The notes under the pieces were generated by a model. It ran no database searches. It had not been told where the DNA came from and saw nothing but the letters and a program-made list of their open reading frames with translations. A DNA stretch of 64,000 bases. It comes from Paenibacillus sp. UNC499MF (GTDB lineage: Bacteria; Bacillota; Bacilli; Paenibacillales; NBRC-103111). A program made the translations under genes and the position numbers. Below are positions 41,600 through 50,261 of this stretch, one piece after another; the first letter of the stretch is position 1, and every line of letters starts with the position of its first letter. Location of the stretch: contig NZ_FNVF01000015.1 of assembly GCF_900107975.1 (NCBI RefSeq), positions 1 to 64,000 of the forward strand, given 5' to 3'.

Positions 41600-41666
41600 C
41601 CTATACAAAAATGCCCGATACTTTGAGTAAATAAAGAAATAAATAATCGTATATTACACTTTTGTA
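41600..41666. promoter_or_regulatory. Divergent control region with paired ATACAAAA boxes
   Basis: ATACAAAA near 41602-41609 and TTTTGTAT near 41657-41664 are inverted copies of one box in the EamA-MocR intergenic region. MocR regulators usually bind two such half-sites. Inferred from symmetry and position. Confidence 0.5.
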
Positions 41667-41771
41667 TGAATAGTTGTATTATAATAGTCACAAAATAACC
41701 TGTATATTGATTATTTATCTATCTGTATGGGTACAGATATCGAACTAATCTCTGGATCTGGGGGGATTTTA

Positions 41772-43148
41772 ATGACAAATAAAAAAGAAAATATTCTGCA
41801 AATTATCCGAGCGGATATCGTGAACGGTCTCGTTAAACCGGGCCAGAAGCTGCCCTCTATTCGTATGCAGAGCCGAAGATTCGGCTGTAGTCTTAATACC
41901 GTTATTAGTGTTTATCAGGAACTCGAAAAACAATATCTTATTTATTCGCGTCCGAAGAGCGGTTATTTCGTCGTAGCCAAAGAAGCGCTCCTTCCCCTGC
42001 TGCAAACAAAACGAATCGATTTCGCGTCTGCGGCTCCCGACCCCGCGTCAATCCCGCAAACGGATTTTCGCCAATGCTTGAACAAAGCGATGGAATTATT
42101 CGAGACGTCGATATTCACTTATCCCGATCCCCAGGGGCTGCTTTCTCTTCGAGAGGAGATCGCGAAGCTTTTTCAGCAGCAGCAGGTTTTTCCTTCGGCA
42201 CGGCAAGTTTTTATATTTTCCGGCGCCCAGCAGGCTCTTCATCTTCTGGCCGGAATGCCGTTTCCCAACGGAAAAACGAACATTCTGGTCGAGCAGCCGA
42301 CGTATTGGGGGATGCTTGCCGCACTTAAGTCACAAAGACAAACCGTAATCGGGGTCGAAAGAACTCCCGACGGAATTGACTGGGCCGCTTTGGAACGCCA
42401 TTTTCAAAGCAACCAGATCAAGTTTTTTTATACGATCCCGCGTTTCCAAAATCCGTTAGGCACTTCTTACACGGCGGAAGACAAAAGGAAGCTGGCAGAA
42501 CTCGCCAAAGCCCATGACGTTTACATTGTGGAGGATGATTATCTTGGCGATTTGGAAACAGATCGTAAAGCAGATCCGATTCACGCTTATAATGGGGCAG
42601 GTCATGTCATCTATCTCAGAAGTTTTTCCAAAGTGATGCTGCCCGGATTAAGACTTGCCGCTGCCGCAGTACCCGATTCGTTTGTTCCTGTCCTCCAGTG
42701 GCATAAACATTCGGCGGATCTGAGCACCTCGGTGCTTTCTCAAGGTGTGCTTGAGATTTATATGAAATCCGGCATGTATGCTCATCATGCACAGGAAATG
42801 AAATCCTTGTACAACAAGCGCATCCAACATCTCAAGGAAGTGTCAAACCGATTCTTGCCCAAAGATTGCTTATATACCGTTCCATCATCCGGAGGACTCT
42901 TCGCTTCCATCCGGCTTCCGGATTCCGTTTATGCGGAAGATCTGGTCAGCCGTTTGGAGAATCGCGGCGTGGATGTCCTGTCGGCCGACAGGCATTTCCT
43001 TAGTACTTTTCCCAAGCCTCACTTGCTGCGTATTAGCATTATCAGGACCGATGAGCGGGATATTGAAGAAGGTATCCGTATTATCGCAGAAGAATTGGAG
43101 CGTACCCCGATTACAAGCAGCTCTCCTAAGCCGTTCTTCCGGTTATGA
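41772..43148 (+). CDS. MocR-family regulator (GntR HTH fused to aminotransferase)
   Basis: 458 residues. The winged-helix domain (about 1-75) contains GLVKPGQKLPSIRMQSRRFG; a type I aminotransferase-like domain follows with the PLP lysine in YLRSFSKVMLPGLRLAAA near 290 and IVEDDYLGDLE. Such proteins bind PLP or an amino acid and control a divergent gene, here the EamA permease. The ATG at 41772 follows GGGGGG; the frame to 41727 lacks support. Confidence 0.92.
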   Translation: MTNKKENILQIIRADIVNGLVKPGQKLPSIRMQSRRFGCSLNTVISVYQELEKQYLIYSRPKSGYFVVAKEALLPLLQTKRIDFASAAPDPASIPQTDFRQCLNKAMELFETSIFTYPDPQGLLSLREEIAKLFQQQQVFPSARQVFIFSGAQQALHLLAGMPFPNGKTNILVEQPTYWGMLAALKSQRQTVIGVERTPDGIDWAALERHFQSNQIKFFYTIPRFQNPLGTSYTAEDKRKLAELAKAHDVYIVEDDYLGDLETDRKADPIHAYNGAGHVIYLRSFSKVMLPGLRLAAAAVPDSFVPVLQWHKHSADLSTSVLSQGVLEIYMKSGMYAHHAQEMKSLYNKRIQHLKEVSNRFLPKDCLYTVPSSGGLFASIRLPDSVYAEDLVSRLENRGVDVLSADRHFLSTFPKPHLLRISIIRTDERDIEEGIRIIAEELERTPITSSSPKPFFRL

Positions 43149-43175
43149 GCAGAGCAGGCACCGGATAATAGCGCA

Positions 43176-43206
43176 CAAAAAAACCTGCCGTTTTCGACAG
43201 GTTTTA
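43176..43206. terminator. Bidirectional terminator
   Basis: AAAACCTGCCG and CGACAGGTTTT pair (one mismatch) around TTTT between the convergent MocR and XRE genes. Confidence 0.78.
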
Positions 43207-43232
43207 ATCCTTCATGCGTTCCGTTGGTTCTT

Positions 43233-43454
43233 CTATCCTTGGGTGTTATCGTCCTCTTTATATTCTAAAAGATCTCCAGGCTGACAATCGAGAGCCTTGC
43301 AGATCGCCTCTAAAGTCGATAACCTAACCGCTTTTGCCTTCCCGTTTTTCAATATGGAAAGATTGGCCATCGTAATTCCGATTCTCTCCGAAAGTTCGGT
43401 AACACTCATTTTTCTTTTAGCCAGCATCACGTCAATATTAATGATAATCGCCAT
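43233..43454 (-). CDS. XRE-type small HTH regulator
   Basis: 73 residues, a Cro/CI-type DNA-binding protein: NIDVMLAKRKMSVTELSERI and the recognition helix ITMANLSILKNGK, then LSTLEAICKALDCQPGDLLEY. The ATG at 43454 has GAGGTG eight bases upstream. It follows the DUF2975 gene with almost no gap; this pair is frequent in Firmicutes. Confidence 0.92.
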   Translation of the reverse strand: MAIIINIDVMLAKRKMSVTELSERIGITMANLSILKNGKAKAVRLSTLEAICKALDCQPGDLLEYKEDDNTQG

Positions 43455-43464
43455 GTTATTCACC

Positions 43465-43947
43465 TCAGACCGTCAAATCATTTTCAGATTTTATATCTAT
43501 CGCTTCTTTTAACAGCTTTTGGAGAACAGCCGCAAAAACGGCAATGACCATGGAGGCAAAAATAAGGACCAAACCGATCACTATGATCCCGGGAGCGTCG
43601 TCTTTCTCCGCCAAAAGATAGAAAAGCGGCATGCCTGCGACATACAAACCGCCGAAAATGACGGCACAGATTTTTATGGTCTTCAATGTCTGTACGGATA
43701 GCTCCGAGAAAGCTTTATTCTTGTCAATGTAGCTTAAAAGTTTGAAAGCCTGATACAGGGCAAAGTAAAAGGGCAGCGCCGTTGCGTACAAATCAATCCA
43801 TAGGAGATATTTCAAGTAAGTATGTTCCGGATACAATTCCGCTGCAAAATTCCCGATTCGGGGCACCAAAAAAATACACATGGCAAGAACCGGAACTCCG
43901 ATAAGAATAAGAGCCACCTTTAAAAAGAGAGTTGTTCCTCGTTTCAT
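43465..43947 (-). CDS. DUF2975 membrane protein
   Basis: 160 residues with four predicted transmembrane helices (first LFLKVALILIGVPVLAMCIF). Family DUF2975 has no proven biochemical role but is nearly always encoded next to a small XRE regulator, as here. Position suggests it is the sensor or target partner of that regulator. Confidence 0.82.
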   Translation of the reverse strand: MKRGTTLFLKVALILIGVPVLAMCIFLVPRIGNFAAELYPEHTYLKYLLWIDLYATALPFYFALYQAFKLLSYIDKNKAFSELSVQTLKTIKICAVIFGGLYVAGMPLFYLLAEKDDAPGIIVIGLVLIFASMVIAVFAAVLQKLLKEAIDIKSENDLTV

Positions 43948-44071
43948 AACGCACCTCGCTTAGTTATTGTTCGTATTGAATTTAACACAAAATTTATCGT
44001 AAAACAATATATTTTAATTGCTTTAGGATATGTTTTGATTGTTTTATTCATACCTGTTTATTTCACGCAAA

Positions 44072-44107
44072 ATAAAAAGCATCTCTCTTGGCAGAGAAAT
44101 GCTTCTT
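44072..44107 (-). terminator. Terminator after the MarR gene
   Basis: On the minus strand AAGCATTTCTC and GAGAGATGCTT pair around a short loop and are followed by UUUUAUUUU. Confidence 0.72.
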
Positions 44108-44171
44108 AACTTAGCACGATTCGATCATGACCCCATCCGTTTAACCCGCTTTGACTCCATGAACAGCGCCC

Positions 44172-44600
44172 TTAAAAGCGGTCATTAATTTTGACCAACA
44201 ATTCCTTTAAAATCCGCTTCTCCTCTTCGCTAAGGGCTTGCACGATCTCGTCCTCCACTTTCTGAAAGGAGTCATTAAAGGCTTCAATCAACTCAACGGC
44301 TTTTGGCAGAGCATATATATTTTTTTGCCGTTCATTATTGGCGGGGATTTTTCGTTCGATGTATCCTTTCTTCTCAAGACCTTGAAGCAGGCTTGTAATG
44401 CTCGCTCCGCGCAGATGAAATCGGTCGGCTAGATCCTTTTGGATTAAATTGTTTTCCTGGTTCCGGTAAATATAGTCGATTATTTTTCCTTGCTGCGCGC
44501 TTAATCCCAATTCTTTTATGCTTTCATCCGCTTTTTTCTTTAACTTGAGGCCAATAACCTGAAATAATTCCAGATAAGGCGTATCCTTGTGAGATTTCAT
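44172..44600 (-). CDS. MarR-family repressor
   Basis: 142 residues. Winged helix with LIQKDLADRFHLRGASITSLLQ-type recognition segment followed by the wing KGYIERKIPANNERQKNIYAL. GGGGAGG lies 7 bases before the ATG. Divergent from an amidohydrolase; matching palindromes lie in both promoters, so it likely represses both. Confidence 0.92.
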   Translation of the reverse strand: MKSHKDTPYLELFQVIGLKLKKKADESIKELGLSAQQGKIIDYIYRNQENNLIQKDLADRFHLRGASITSLLQGLEKKGYIERKIPANNERQKNIYALPKAVELIEAFNDSFQKVEDEIVQALSEEEKRILKELLVKINDRF

Positions 44601-44619
44601 GCTTGTACCTCCCCTAAAT

Positions 44620-44675
44620 GTTAGAAGGCTAACTTTTAACAGTTAAACTATACGAAAATTATTTCTTGTTGTCAA
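44620..44675 (-). promoter_or_regulatory. marR-type gene promoter with operator
   Basis: TTGACA (44670-44675) and TATAGT (44647-44652) are 17 bases apart on the minus strand. Downstream, GTTAGAAGGCTAAC (44620-44633) is an imperfect copy of the palindrome in the divergent promoter. Confidence 0.78.
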
Positions 44676-44690
44676 ATAAAACTTAAATTG

Positions 44691-44719
44691 TTGACTGTTA
44701 GAATTCTAACTGTTATACT
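44691..44719 (+). promoter_or_regulatory. Amidohydrolase promoter with MarR operator in the spacer
   Basis: TTGACT (44691-44696) and TATACT (44714-44719) are 17 bases apart; the perfect palindrome GTTAGAATTCTAAC (44697-44710) fills the spacer, so repressor binding would exclude polymerase. Confidence 0.82.
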
Positions 44720-44758
44720 CCGAATTGTCTCATCAACTACACAAGGAGGAATAACATT

Positions 44759-46072
44759 ATGAAAAATAACGCTCAAAACTCTTCGTCAGAAAAAATTACG
44801 GTGATTACAAACGCACGTATTTTCGATGGGGAAAAACTTATCGATTCGAGCCATGTAGTTATCAAAGGGGAAACTATTGTTGCGGTTGGTGGAGATGTTC
44901 CGGCACATGCAACCGTCATTGATGCAAAAAATGCGACATTAATGCCGGGCCTGATCGATGCGCATGTTCACACTTCCATCGGCGGACTGCGGGATGCTTT
45001 GAAATTCGGCGTTACGACAGAGCTCGAAATGAACGGTGATTTTACGGAAAGAGGACGTGCGATTCAATTGAAAAATGTGGCCGACGCTGCCGATGTCCGT
45101 TCTGCCGGCACAGCGATTACCGCGCCAGGCGGTCATCCGGATGAACTGCTGCCCGACGGGGATGAAATTCCTGAGTTCGTATTAAAAGAACTGGAAAAGT
45201 TATCGAAAGAAGACCGGGAAGCTATGCTGGCCGCTTACGCTCACGATCACGAAGAAATCCCCCAAGTGACGACTGTGGAAGAAGCGGTCAAACATGTGCA
45301 TACCCAAGCGGAAAACGGGGCCGACTATATTAAAATCATGATCGAAGAAGGAACGGTTATGGGCGCGCCCGGCCTGCCTGTTTTAAGCGACGAGATTTTG
45401 AAAACAGCCGTGGAAGAAGCCCATAAGCTCGATAAAATCGTCATTGCCCACGTTTTGACCGCTCATTCTTCGCAGACCGCCATCGATATTGGAGTGGACG
45501 GATTGGGCCACTTGTTCATCGACAGACCCGAAAACACTGCCGAATTAGTAAAATCCATAGCCGAATCGGGCGCGTTTGTGACACCGTGCCTGGTATTGAA
45601 CTCGTCCATTCTTGGGAATCCGGCATCGGAATTGGCGAATGATCACCGTGTGTCTTCCAAATTAAGTCCCGAATGGATCGATATTTTGAACTCCAGCTTC
45701 AATACTTTTCCTCAAGGCAGTATGGAGAATAGCTATAAAAACGTGATGGATCTTCACCATGCCGGAGTCGATATTCTGGTAGGAACGGATGTCTCCCCTG
45801 TTCCCGTTCCGAATCTCGGCGGTCTCGCCCACGGCGCCAGCGTACATCATGAAATGCAGCTGCTGGTCAAGGCCGGGTTCACTCCCATAGAAGCGCTTCA
45901 GTCCGCTACCTCAAAACCGGCCCGCCGCTTTGGTCTTAACGATCGCGGCCGAATTTCCGAAGGCGCACGTGCTGACCTCATACTGGTAAACGGCGATCCG
46001 ACAACCGATATTTCGGATACCTTGTCGATCGAAGCCGTGTGGTTCAAAGGCGCGCAGCAGCTACAGCTATAG
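44759..46072 (+). CDS. Metal-dependent amidohydrolase (imidazolonepropionase-like)
   Basis: 437 residues. The metal site begins with LMPGLIDAHVHTSIGG near 64; the lysine in ADYIKIMIEEG near 197, the histidines in IAHVLTAHSS and GVDGLGHLF, and the aspartate in GVDILVGTDVSPVP complete the usual amidohydrolase set. The closing RISEGARADLILVNGDPTTDI is typical of prolidase/imidazolonepropionase-related enzymes. Substrate unknown, perhaps a xenobiotic amide or lactone in view of the MarR control. AGGAGG precedes the ATG. Confidence 0.88.
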   Translation: MKNNAQNSSSEKITVITNARIFDGEKLIDSSHVVIKGETIVAVGGDVPAHATVIDAKNATLMPGLIDAHVHTSIGGLRDALKFGVTTELEMNGDFTERGRAIQLKNVADAADVRSAGTAITAPGGHPDELLPDGDEIPEFVLKELEKLSKEDREAMLAAYAHDHEEIPQVTTVEEAVKHVHTQAENGADYIKIMIEEGTVMGAPGLPVLSDEILKTAVEEAHKLDKIVIAHVLTAHSSQTAIDIGVDGLGHLFIDRPENTAELVKSIAESGAFVTPCLVLNSSILGNPASELANDHRVSSKLSPEWIDILNSSFNTFPQGSMENSYKNVMDLHHAGVDILVGTDVSPVPVPNLGGLAHGASVHHEMQLLVKAGFTPIEALQSATSKPARRFGLNDRGRISEGARADLILVNGDPTTDISDTLSIEAVWFKGAQQLQL

Positions 46073-46121
46073 CTCATTCAATTGATACAGGCACTCTGTT
46101 AAAGAGTGCCTGTTCTTTCCA

Positions 46122-46787
46122 TTACAAGGTCATGGCGTGCCCATATCTCGCAAGGAACGCTTCCTTCGATTTGTAATCCTTCATCACGCTGCCGACGCGC
46201 CGCCAGAAGGACCGATCGTGATTCATATGCAAGAGATGGCAAAGCTCGTGTATGACGACGTAATCAATAACGTCCAGGGGTGCCATTGCCAAACGGTAAT
46301 TGAAAGTAAGATGCTTAGCTGAGCTGCAGCTGCCCCACTTCGTTCGGGACTCCTCGATGATAAAGGATTTGGGCGTGACCTTCAGCTGCTTCTGATAAAT
46401 TTTGATGCGCTCCCCGATCACCTTCTTGCAGCTCGCGAAGTAAAACTTCTTCAGATCATCTTGAAGCTCTTGCTCTGTACGCCCGTTTGTTTCGATTAAC
46501 TCATGAAGCGGATAATACCGGCCAAGATGAAGAAACTTGCCTTCTTCTTCATACTCCCGAAGCTTCTGAGGTTGGCGAGCGGTCTCAATCGCCTGCAATT
46601 GCTTTAAAATTATATTCTCATGCTGCCTTACCGCGTTCGTCACCACATCGTCAGCCGTATGATTTGGCGCCTTCACCGTGACGAGTCCCGAAGGGTCGAT
46701 GTGGATGGAGAGTTTTTTGCGCGGACCGTACTCCACATGAATGTCTATTTGCCGTTGGCCGAGTTCAATTTTCATCATCCACATCAT
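46122..46787 (-). CDS. YgjP-like zinc metallopeptidase (DUF45)
   Basis: About 221 residues. The zinc motif HELCHLLHMNHDRSFW near 185 and the preceding ESRTKWGSCSSAKHLTFNYRLAM are the signature of YgjP/SprT-like WLM metallopeptidases. Several ATG codons lie at the head (46787 and a few codons inward) and the ribosome-binding site is weak, so the exact start is uncertain. Role unknown; often linked to restriction or DNA-repair loci, but not here. Confidence 0.88.
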   Translation of the reverse strand: MMWMMKIELGQRQIDIHVEYGPRKKLSIHIDPSGLVTVKAPNHTADDVVTNAVRQHENIILKQLQAIETARQPQKLREYEEEGKFLHLGRYYPLHELIETNGRTEQELQDDLKKFYFASCKKVIGERIKIYQKQLKVTPKSFIIEESRTKWGSCSSAKHLTFNYRLAMAPLDVIDYVVIHELCHLLHMNHDRSFWRRVGSVMKDYKSKEAFLARYGHAMTL

Positions 46788-46926
46788 TTCCGTTCGTTTT
46801 TAGATGGACAAGCAATTTTTCGTTAAAAAGGTAAAACACGCACCGTAAATTACTTTACGGCTTGGCTATCATTATAACACCGGACCGCAGTTTTACCACC
46901 TGGTACAGCCTCAAAATTCAAAACAA

Positions 46927-46946
46927 CCCGGTCATCACTGACCGGG
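46927..46946 (-). terminator. Terminator after the small secreted protein gene
   Basis: CCCGGTCA and TGACCGGG form a perfect stem with a 4-base loop, followed on the minus strand by UUGUUUU. The rest of 46788-47024 shows nothing else. Confidence 0.72.
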
Positions 46947-47024
46947 CTGTCTGGTGCTCCCTATTTCATTAACGTTTGTCCCAGCCGGCTTCCAGCGTTA
47001 CGAAATGACCCCTACTTTAACCTC

Positions 47025-47300
47025 TTAACCGCAAACATGTGCCTGATAATGGGCCGTATACTCAACGTATCCGCCATCATTTGAAACATGCTGGGAAGTG
47101 ATTCCCTTGAGGTACCATGTAGTCCCGTTCTCGGTAAAATGATCCGAAAAAATTCCCGTCCGATTTTTTAGATATCTGTTCTGAATCGTATCATTGCAAG
47201 CAGCGGGAGTCGAAGTGTCTGCTGCGGCAAAAACCGGTGCCGCCGAGAATAACAGAGATAACGAAAGTGCCGAGTTGATTAAAATTTTCTTCATCATCAT
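47025..47300 (-). CDS. Small secreted protein of unknown function
   Basis: 91 residues with a clear signal peptide (KKILINSALSLSLLFSAAPVFA, cleavage after FAA near 27). The mature part of about 64 residues has two cysteines, one near its start (PAACND) and one at its end (HVCG), which may form a disulfide, and the stretch YVEYTAHYQAHVCG. I do not recognise the family. GGA lies 6 bases before three successive ATG codons, so the start may shift by one or two residues. Confidence 0.7.
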   Translation of the reverse strand: MMMKKILINSALSLSLLFSAAPVFAAADTSTPAACNDTIQNRYLKNRTGIFSDHFTENGTTWYLKGITSQHVSNDGGYVEYTAHYQAHVCG

Positions 47301-47650
47301 TTAACATCCTTTCACAACCGAATTGTTTTATTGCTTTTACAGCAGTGCCCGCCATGTTAAAATTTTTTTGGCATCCTCCTCTGCTTCTGGATTGAGAATG
47401 AGTACTCTGCTCTCGAATTCAAATTAACATTTATGTATGATATTAACAATAACTGTATAATCGATCGTCATCAGATTACCATGTAAAGTAATTTAATTAC
47501 CATAAAAAGGATACATATCGTTTTAAGTGTTCATTTTACAGGTTTCATGTCTATTAACAGTCTATAAACCGACTTATATATACTAATAAATGCAGACATG
47601 GTACCATAAATATGTATTTACACCATTCAATGTGAAAAGGAGTTGTGTTG
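47301..47650. other. AT-rich divergent intergenic region
   Basis: Holds the promoters of the two divergent secreted-protein genes. On the plus strand TTAACA near 47555 and TATATA 17 bases later, about 70 bases before the ATG, are the best candidate. No RNA gene or strong hairpin is seen. Confidence 0.45.
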
Positions 47651-49138
47651 ATGAAAAAGGTTATGAAAGCAGGCTTGTCGGTTGTTATGGCTTCTTCGCT
47701 CCTAATAAGCTTATCGGGAATGGCATCCATTGGACATGCGGCGGACAACAAGTTACTTCAGGGTCCTGGGTCCACTAGCGGATTGGCTGAAGAGACCGAT
47801 CGGACCGCATCTGTTTTGAATTCCGGTGATAATCTGATTGCGAATCCGGGATTTGAAGACAACTTGGCAAGCTGGACCAATTGGGGAAATACCGCGGTCG
47901 TCACCTCTCCGTCCTTTGCGGGAGTAAAAGCGGCTCGTGTCTCTTCCGGTGAAGGAGGCGCGGGGCAAATCATTTCGGGCATTTCACCGGGAACGACCTA
48001 TGTTTTGTCCGGTCACGGCAGCGTAAGCGCCTCTTCGGATACGGCCATTGTCGGTGTAGATTGTTTAGACGTAAATAACAATGTACTGGCCAAGAACACT
48101 TTAAGATTTAATCAAACGCTGTATGAATTTAAATCGACTGCTTTTACGACCGTTCCAGGCACCGCCAAACTCCAGGTATACATATATAAAAATGCCGATA
48201 GCGGGGCAAACGCTTATTTGGACGATCTTAGTCTTAAAGCCAGAAGCGGTGTCCAAGCGATAAACAAGGACGTCAAAGCCATGTGGGTTTGGCAGGAAAC
48301 GACTTCTGTGCTGCAGGATTCAGCGGAACGTTCGACATTGTTTCAATTCGCTCAGGACAAAGGGGTTAACGTTCTTCTTCTTTACATAAACAAGACCCAT
48401 TTGACCACCAATAACTCGCAGCTTAAGCAATTTATCTCTCAAGCACATGCACAAGGAATACGGGTGGAAGCGGTAAGCGGAGAGATAGATTGGGGATTGA
48501 CAGATAAACATTCGATAGGGCTGGAAAGAATAACCGATGTCATTACCTTCAACGGAAGTGCGACAGCGAACGAAAAATTCGACGGTGTGCATCAAGATAT
48601 CGAAGTTTACCGGAATACAACACTATGGGAAGCTAATAAAGCCCTTGTCATGCAGCAAGCTCTTGCCTATATCGATAAAGCCAAGGCACTTATGAACGGG
48701 ACCGGTATGACATACGCTCAAGATATCCCGAGATGGTATGACGGTGCGGAATACACGGTTACGTACAACGGCGTCGATAAAGGGTTTTATAAGCATTTGA
48801 TCGACCGGCTGGATTGGGTTGGATTGATGGACTATACGGACCGGTATTCCGACGGTCAATGGCAAGCCGTCCGGGACGCCCAGAACGAAATCGACTATGC
48901 GGCACAGGTTGGCAAAAAAGTTACCGTAGGACTTGAAACGATTGATCCCGTAACGGCGGGCGGAGACAGCGTGACCTTTTACGAAGAAGGTTTGGACGAT
49001 CTGGATCGCGCACTGGCCGCATTAAAAGCTCACTACGACGGACATGCCGGCTTTGGCGGCGTCGCGGTGCACAGCTACGGCAAACAAAAAGGAAACGCCT
49101 ATTATTCTCTGCCGGTTAAAGCGGTGAATCATTACTAG
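47651..49138 (+). CDS. Secreted protein with carbohydrate-binding-like and TIM-barrel-like domains
   Basis: 495 residues. A signal peptide ends after GHAA near 33. Residues about 58-200 form a CBM4/9-type jelly roll (NLIANPGFEDNLASWTNWG start, YLDDLSLKA end), the usual wording of such modules. Residues from 208 read KAMWVWQETTSVLQDSAERS, then VNVLLLYINKTHL and FDGVHQDIEVY, and GLMDYTDRYSDGQWQ, which suggests a (beta/alpha)8 barrel of a glycoside-hydrolase-like or deacetylase-like enzyme. I cannot name the family. The ATG at 47651 has GGAG eight bases upstream. A terminator follows. Probably acts on a polymer outside the cell. Confidence 0.72.
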   Translation: MKKVMKAGLSVVMASSLLISLSGMASIGHAADNKLLQGPGSTSGLAEETDRTASVLNSGDNLIANPGFEDNLASWTNWGNTAVVTSPSFAGVKAARVSSGEGGAGQIISGISPGTTYVLSGHGSVSASSDTAIVGVDCLDVNNNVLAKNTLRFNQTLYEFKSTAFTTVPGTAKLQVYIYKNADSGANAYLDDLSLKARSGVQAINKDVKAMWVWQETTSVLQDSAERSTLFQFAQDKGVNVLLLYINKTHLTTNNSQLKQFISQAHAQGIRVEAVSGEIDWGLTDKHSIGLERITDVITFNGSATANEKFDGVHQDIEVYRNTTLWEANKALVMQQALAYIDKAKALMNGTGMTYAQDIPRWYDGAEYTVTYNGVDKGFYKHLIDRLDWVGLMDYTDRYSDGQWQAVRDAQNEIDYAAQVGKKVTVGLETIDPVTAGGDSVTFYEEGLDDLDRALAALKAHYDGHAGFGGVAVHSYGKQKGNAYYSLPVKAVNHY

Positions 49139-49154
49139 AGACGTTATTAAAGCG

Positions 49155-49186
49155 AAGGGCACTCCCTAAAGGAGTGCCCTTTTCTT
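49155..49186 (+). terminator. Terminator after the secreted CBM protein gene
   Basis: AAGGGCACTCC and GGAGTGCCCTT pair perfectly around CTAAA, then TTTCTTTT follows. Confidence 0.9.
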
Positions 49187-49253
49187 TTATATCTATAGTC
49201 GGTTTCCGCTTTAATCTCTTCGATGGATACCTTGTCCAATCTTACCTCTCCGG

Positions 49254-50150
49254 CTACATAGTATGTTCGGGCTGTTTGGACAATTCACTGAAATATTCGG
49301 CAACGACCTCGCGGAATTCCATAGCAGCCCGTGAAATATACCGGCTTTTGTGCCAAATTAGAGCGATTTCCCGAATCAATTCACGGTCCTCTACATGAAG
49401 ATAGCGGATATGTTCTCGTGAATTCCTTGCCGTACCCGGTATGAAGGCGATGCCGATTCCCGCTTCCACCAGAGCGCTCAGCCTTGCGGGCTCATCTCCC
49501 TCATACACATATTTAGGAGCAAATCCGGCCGTTTCGCACAGCGTGTCCACCTGATCGCGAGTGCCGTAACCTCTTTTTACCCCTACAAACCACTCATTCC
49601 TTAGTTCTGCCAGAGATACGCTGCTCCGGTCCGCCAGCCGGTGCCCCTCGGGAACAGCAACAAGAATCGGATCGATGAATACGATCTGACATTCGATCTC
49701 ATCCCCTTGTATGGGAGGAGATGACAAGCAGAAATCGACCTCACCCCGATGAAGAAGCGTAACCATTTCCCGTGTAGTCAGCATTTGTACATGAAAATGG
49801 ATAGAGGGCCGCTTTTTGCGGAACTCCCGAAGAATATGGGGTAAGGTGCTTGCGGTAGTCACCGCCAATTCGAGTGTGCCCTGTTCCGGGCTGGACAAAT
49901 CGCCAAGCTCCTGCTTCCCCTGCTCCAGCTCGAATAGAGCCCTCTCCGCACGGCGTAGGAATCTGCTGCCGAATTCATTCAATCTCAGCTTCCTCCCTAT
50001 CCGGTCGAACAGAGGAACTCCCAGATCCTCTTCCAAGCGCTGAATCGTTTTGCTTAGGGACGACTGGGTAACGTGCAGACTCCGGGCGGCTTCGGTCATA
50101 TGTTCCAAACGGGCGACCGTGAGAAAATATTGCAGTTGAAGAAGTTCCAT
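49254..50150 (-). CDS. LysR-family transcriptional regulator
   Basis: 298 residues. N-terminal winged helix: ELLQLQYFLTVARLEHMTEA then SQSSLSKTIQRLEEDLGVPLFD-type recognition region; the effector domain starts near 90 with GTLELAVTTASTLPHILREF. GGGAGG precedes the ATG. Divergent from an MFS exporter, its probable target. Confidence 0.93.
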   Translation of the reverse strand: MELLQLQYFLTVARLEHMTEAARSLHVTQSSLSKTIQRLEEDLGVPLFDRIGRKLRLNEFGSRFLRRAERALFELEQGKQELGDLSSPEQGTLELAVTTASTLPHILREFRKKRPSIHFHVQMLTTREMVTLLHRGEVDFCLSSPPIQGDEIECQIVFIDPILVAVPEGHRLADRSSVSLAELRNEWFVGVKRGYGTRDQVDTLCETAGFAPKYVYEGDEPARLSALVEAGIGIAFIPGTARNSREHIRYLHVEDRELIREIALIWHKSRYISRAAMEFREVVAEYFSELSKQPEHTM

Positions 50151-50261
50151 GCGTGCCTCCCTTTATTCCTTCAAATCTATTAAATCATAACATGAAATGC
50201 GTTGGAATAAATAACGAATCTCTTGTACGATGTCATCAATACACGTTGGGAGGAACGAAAA

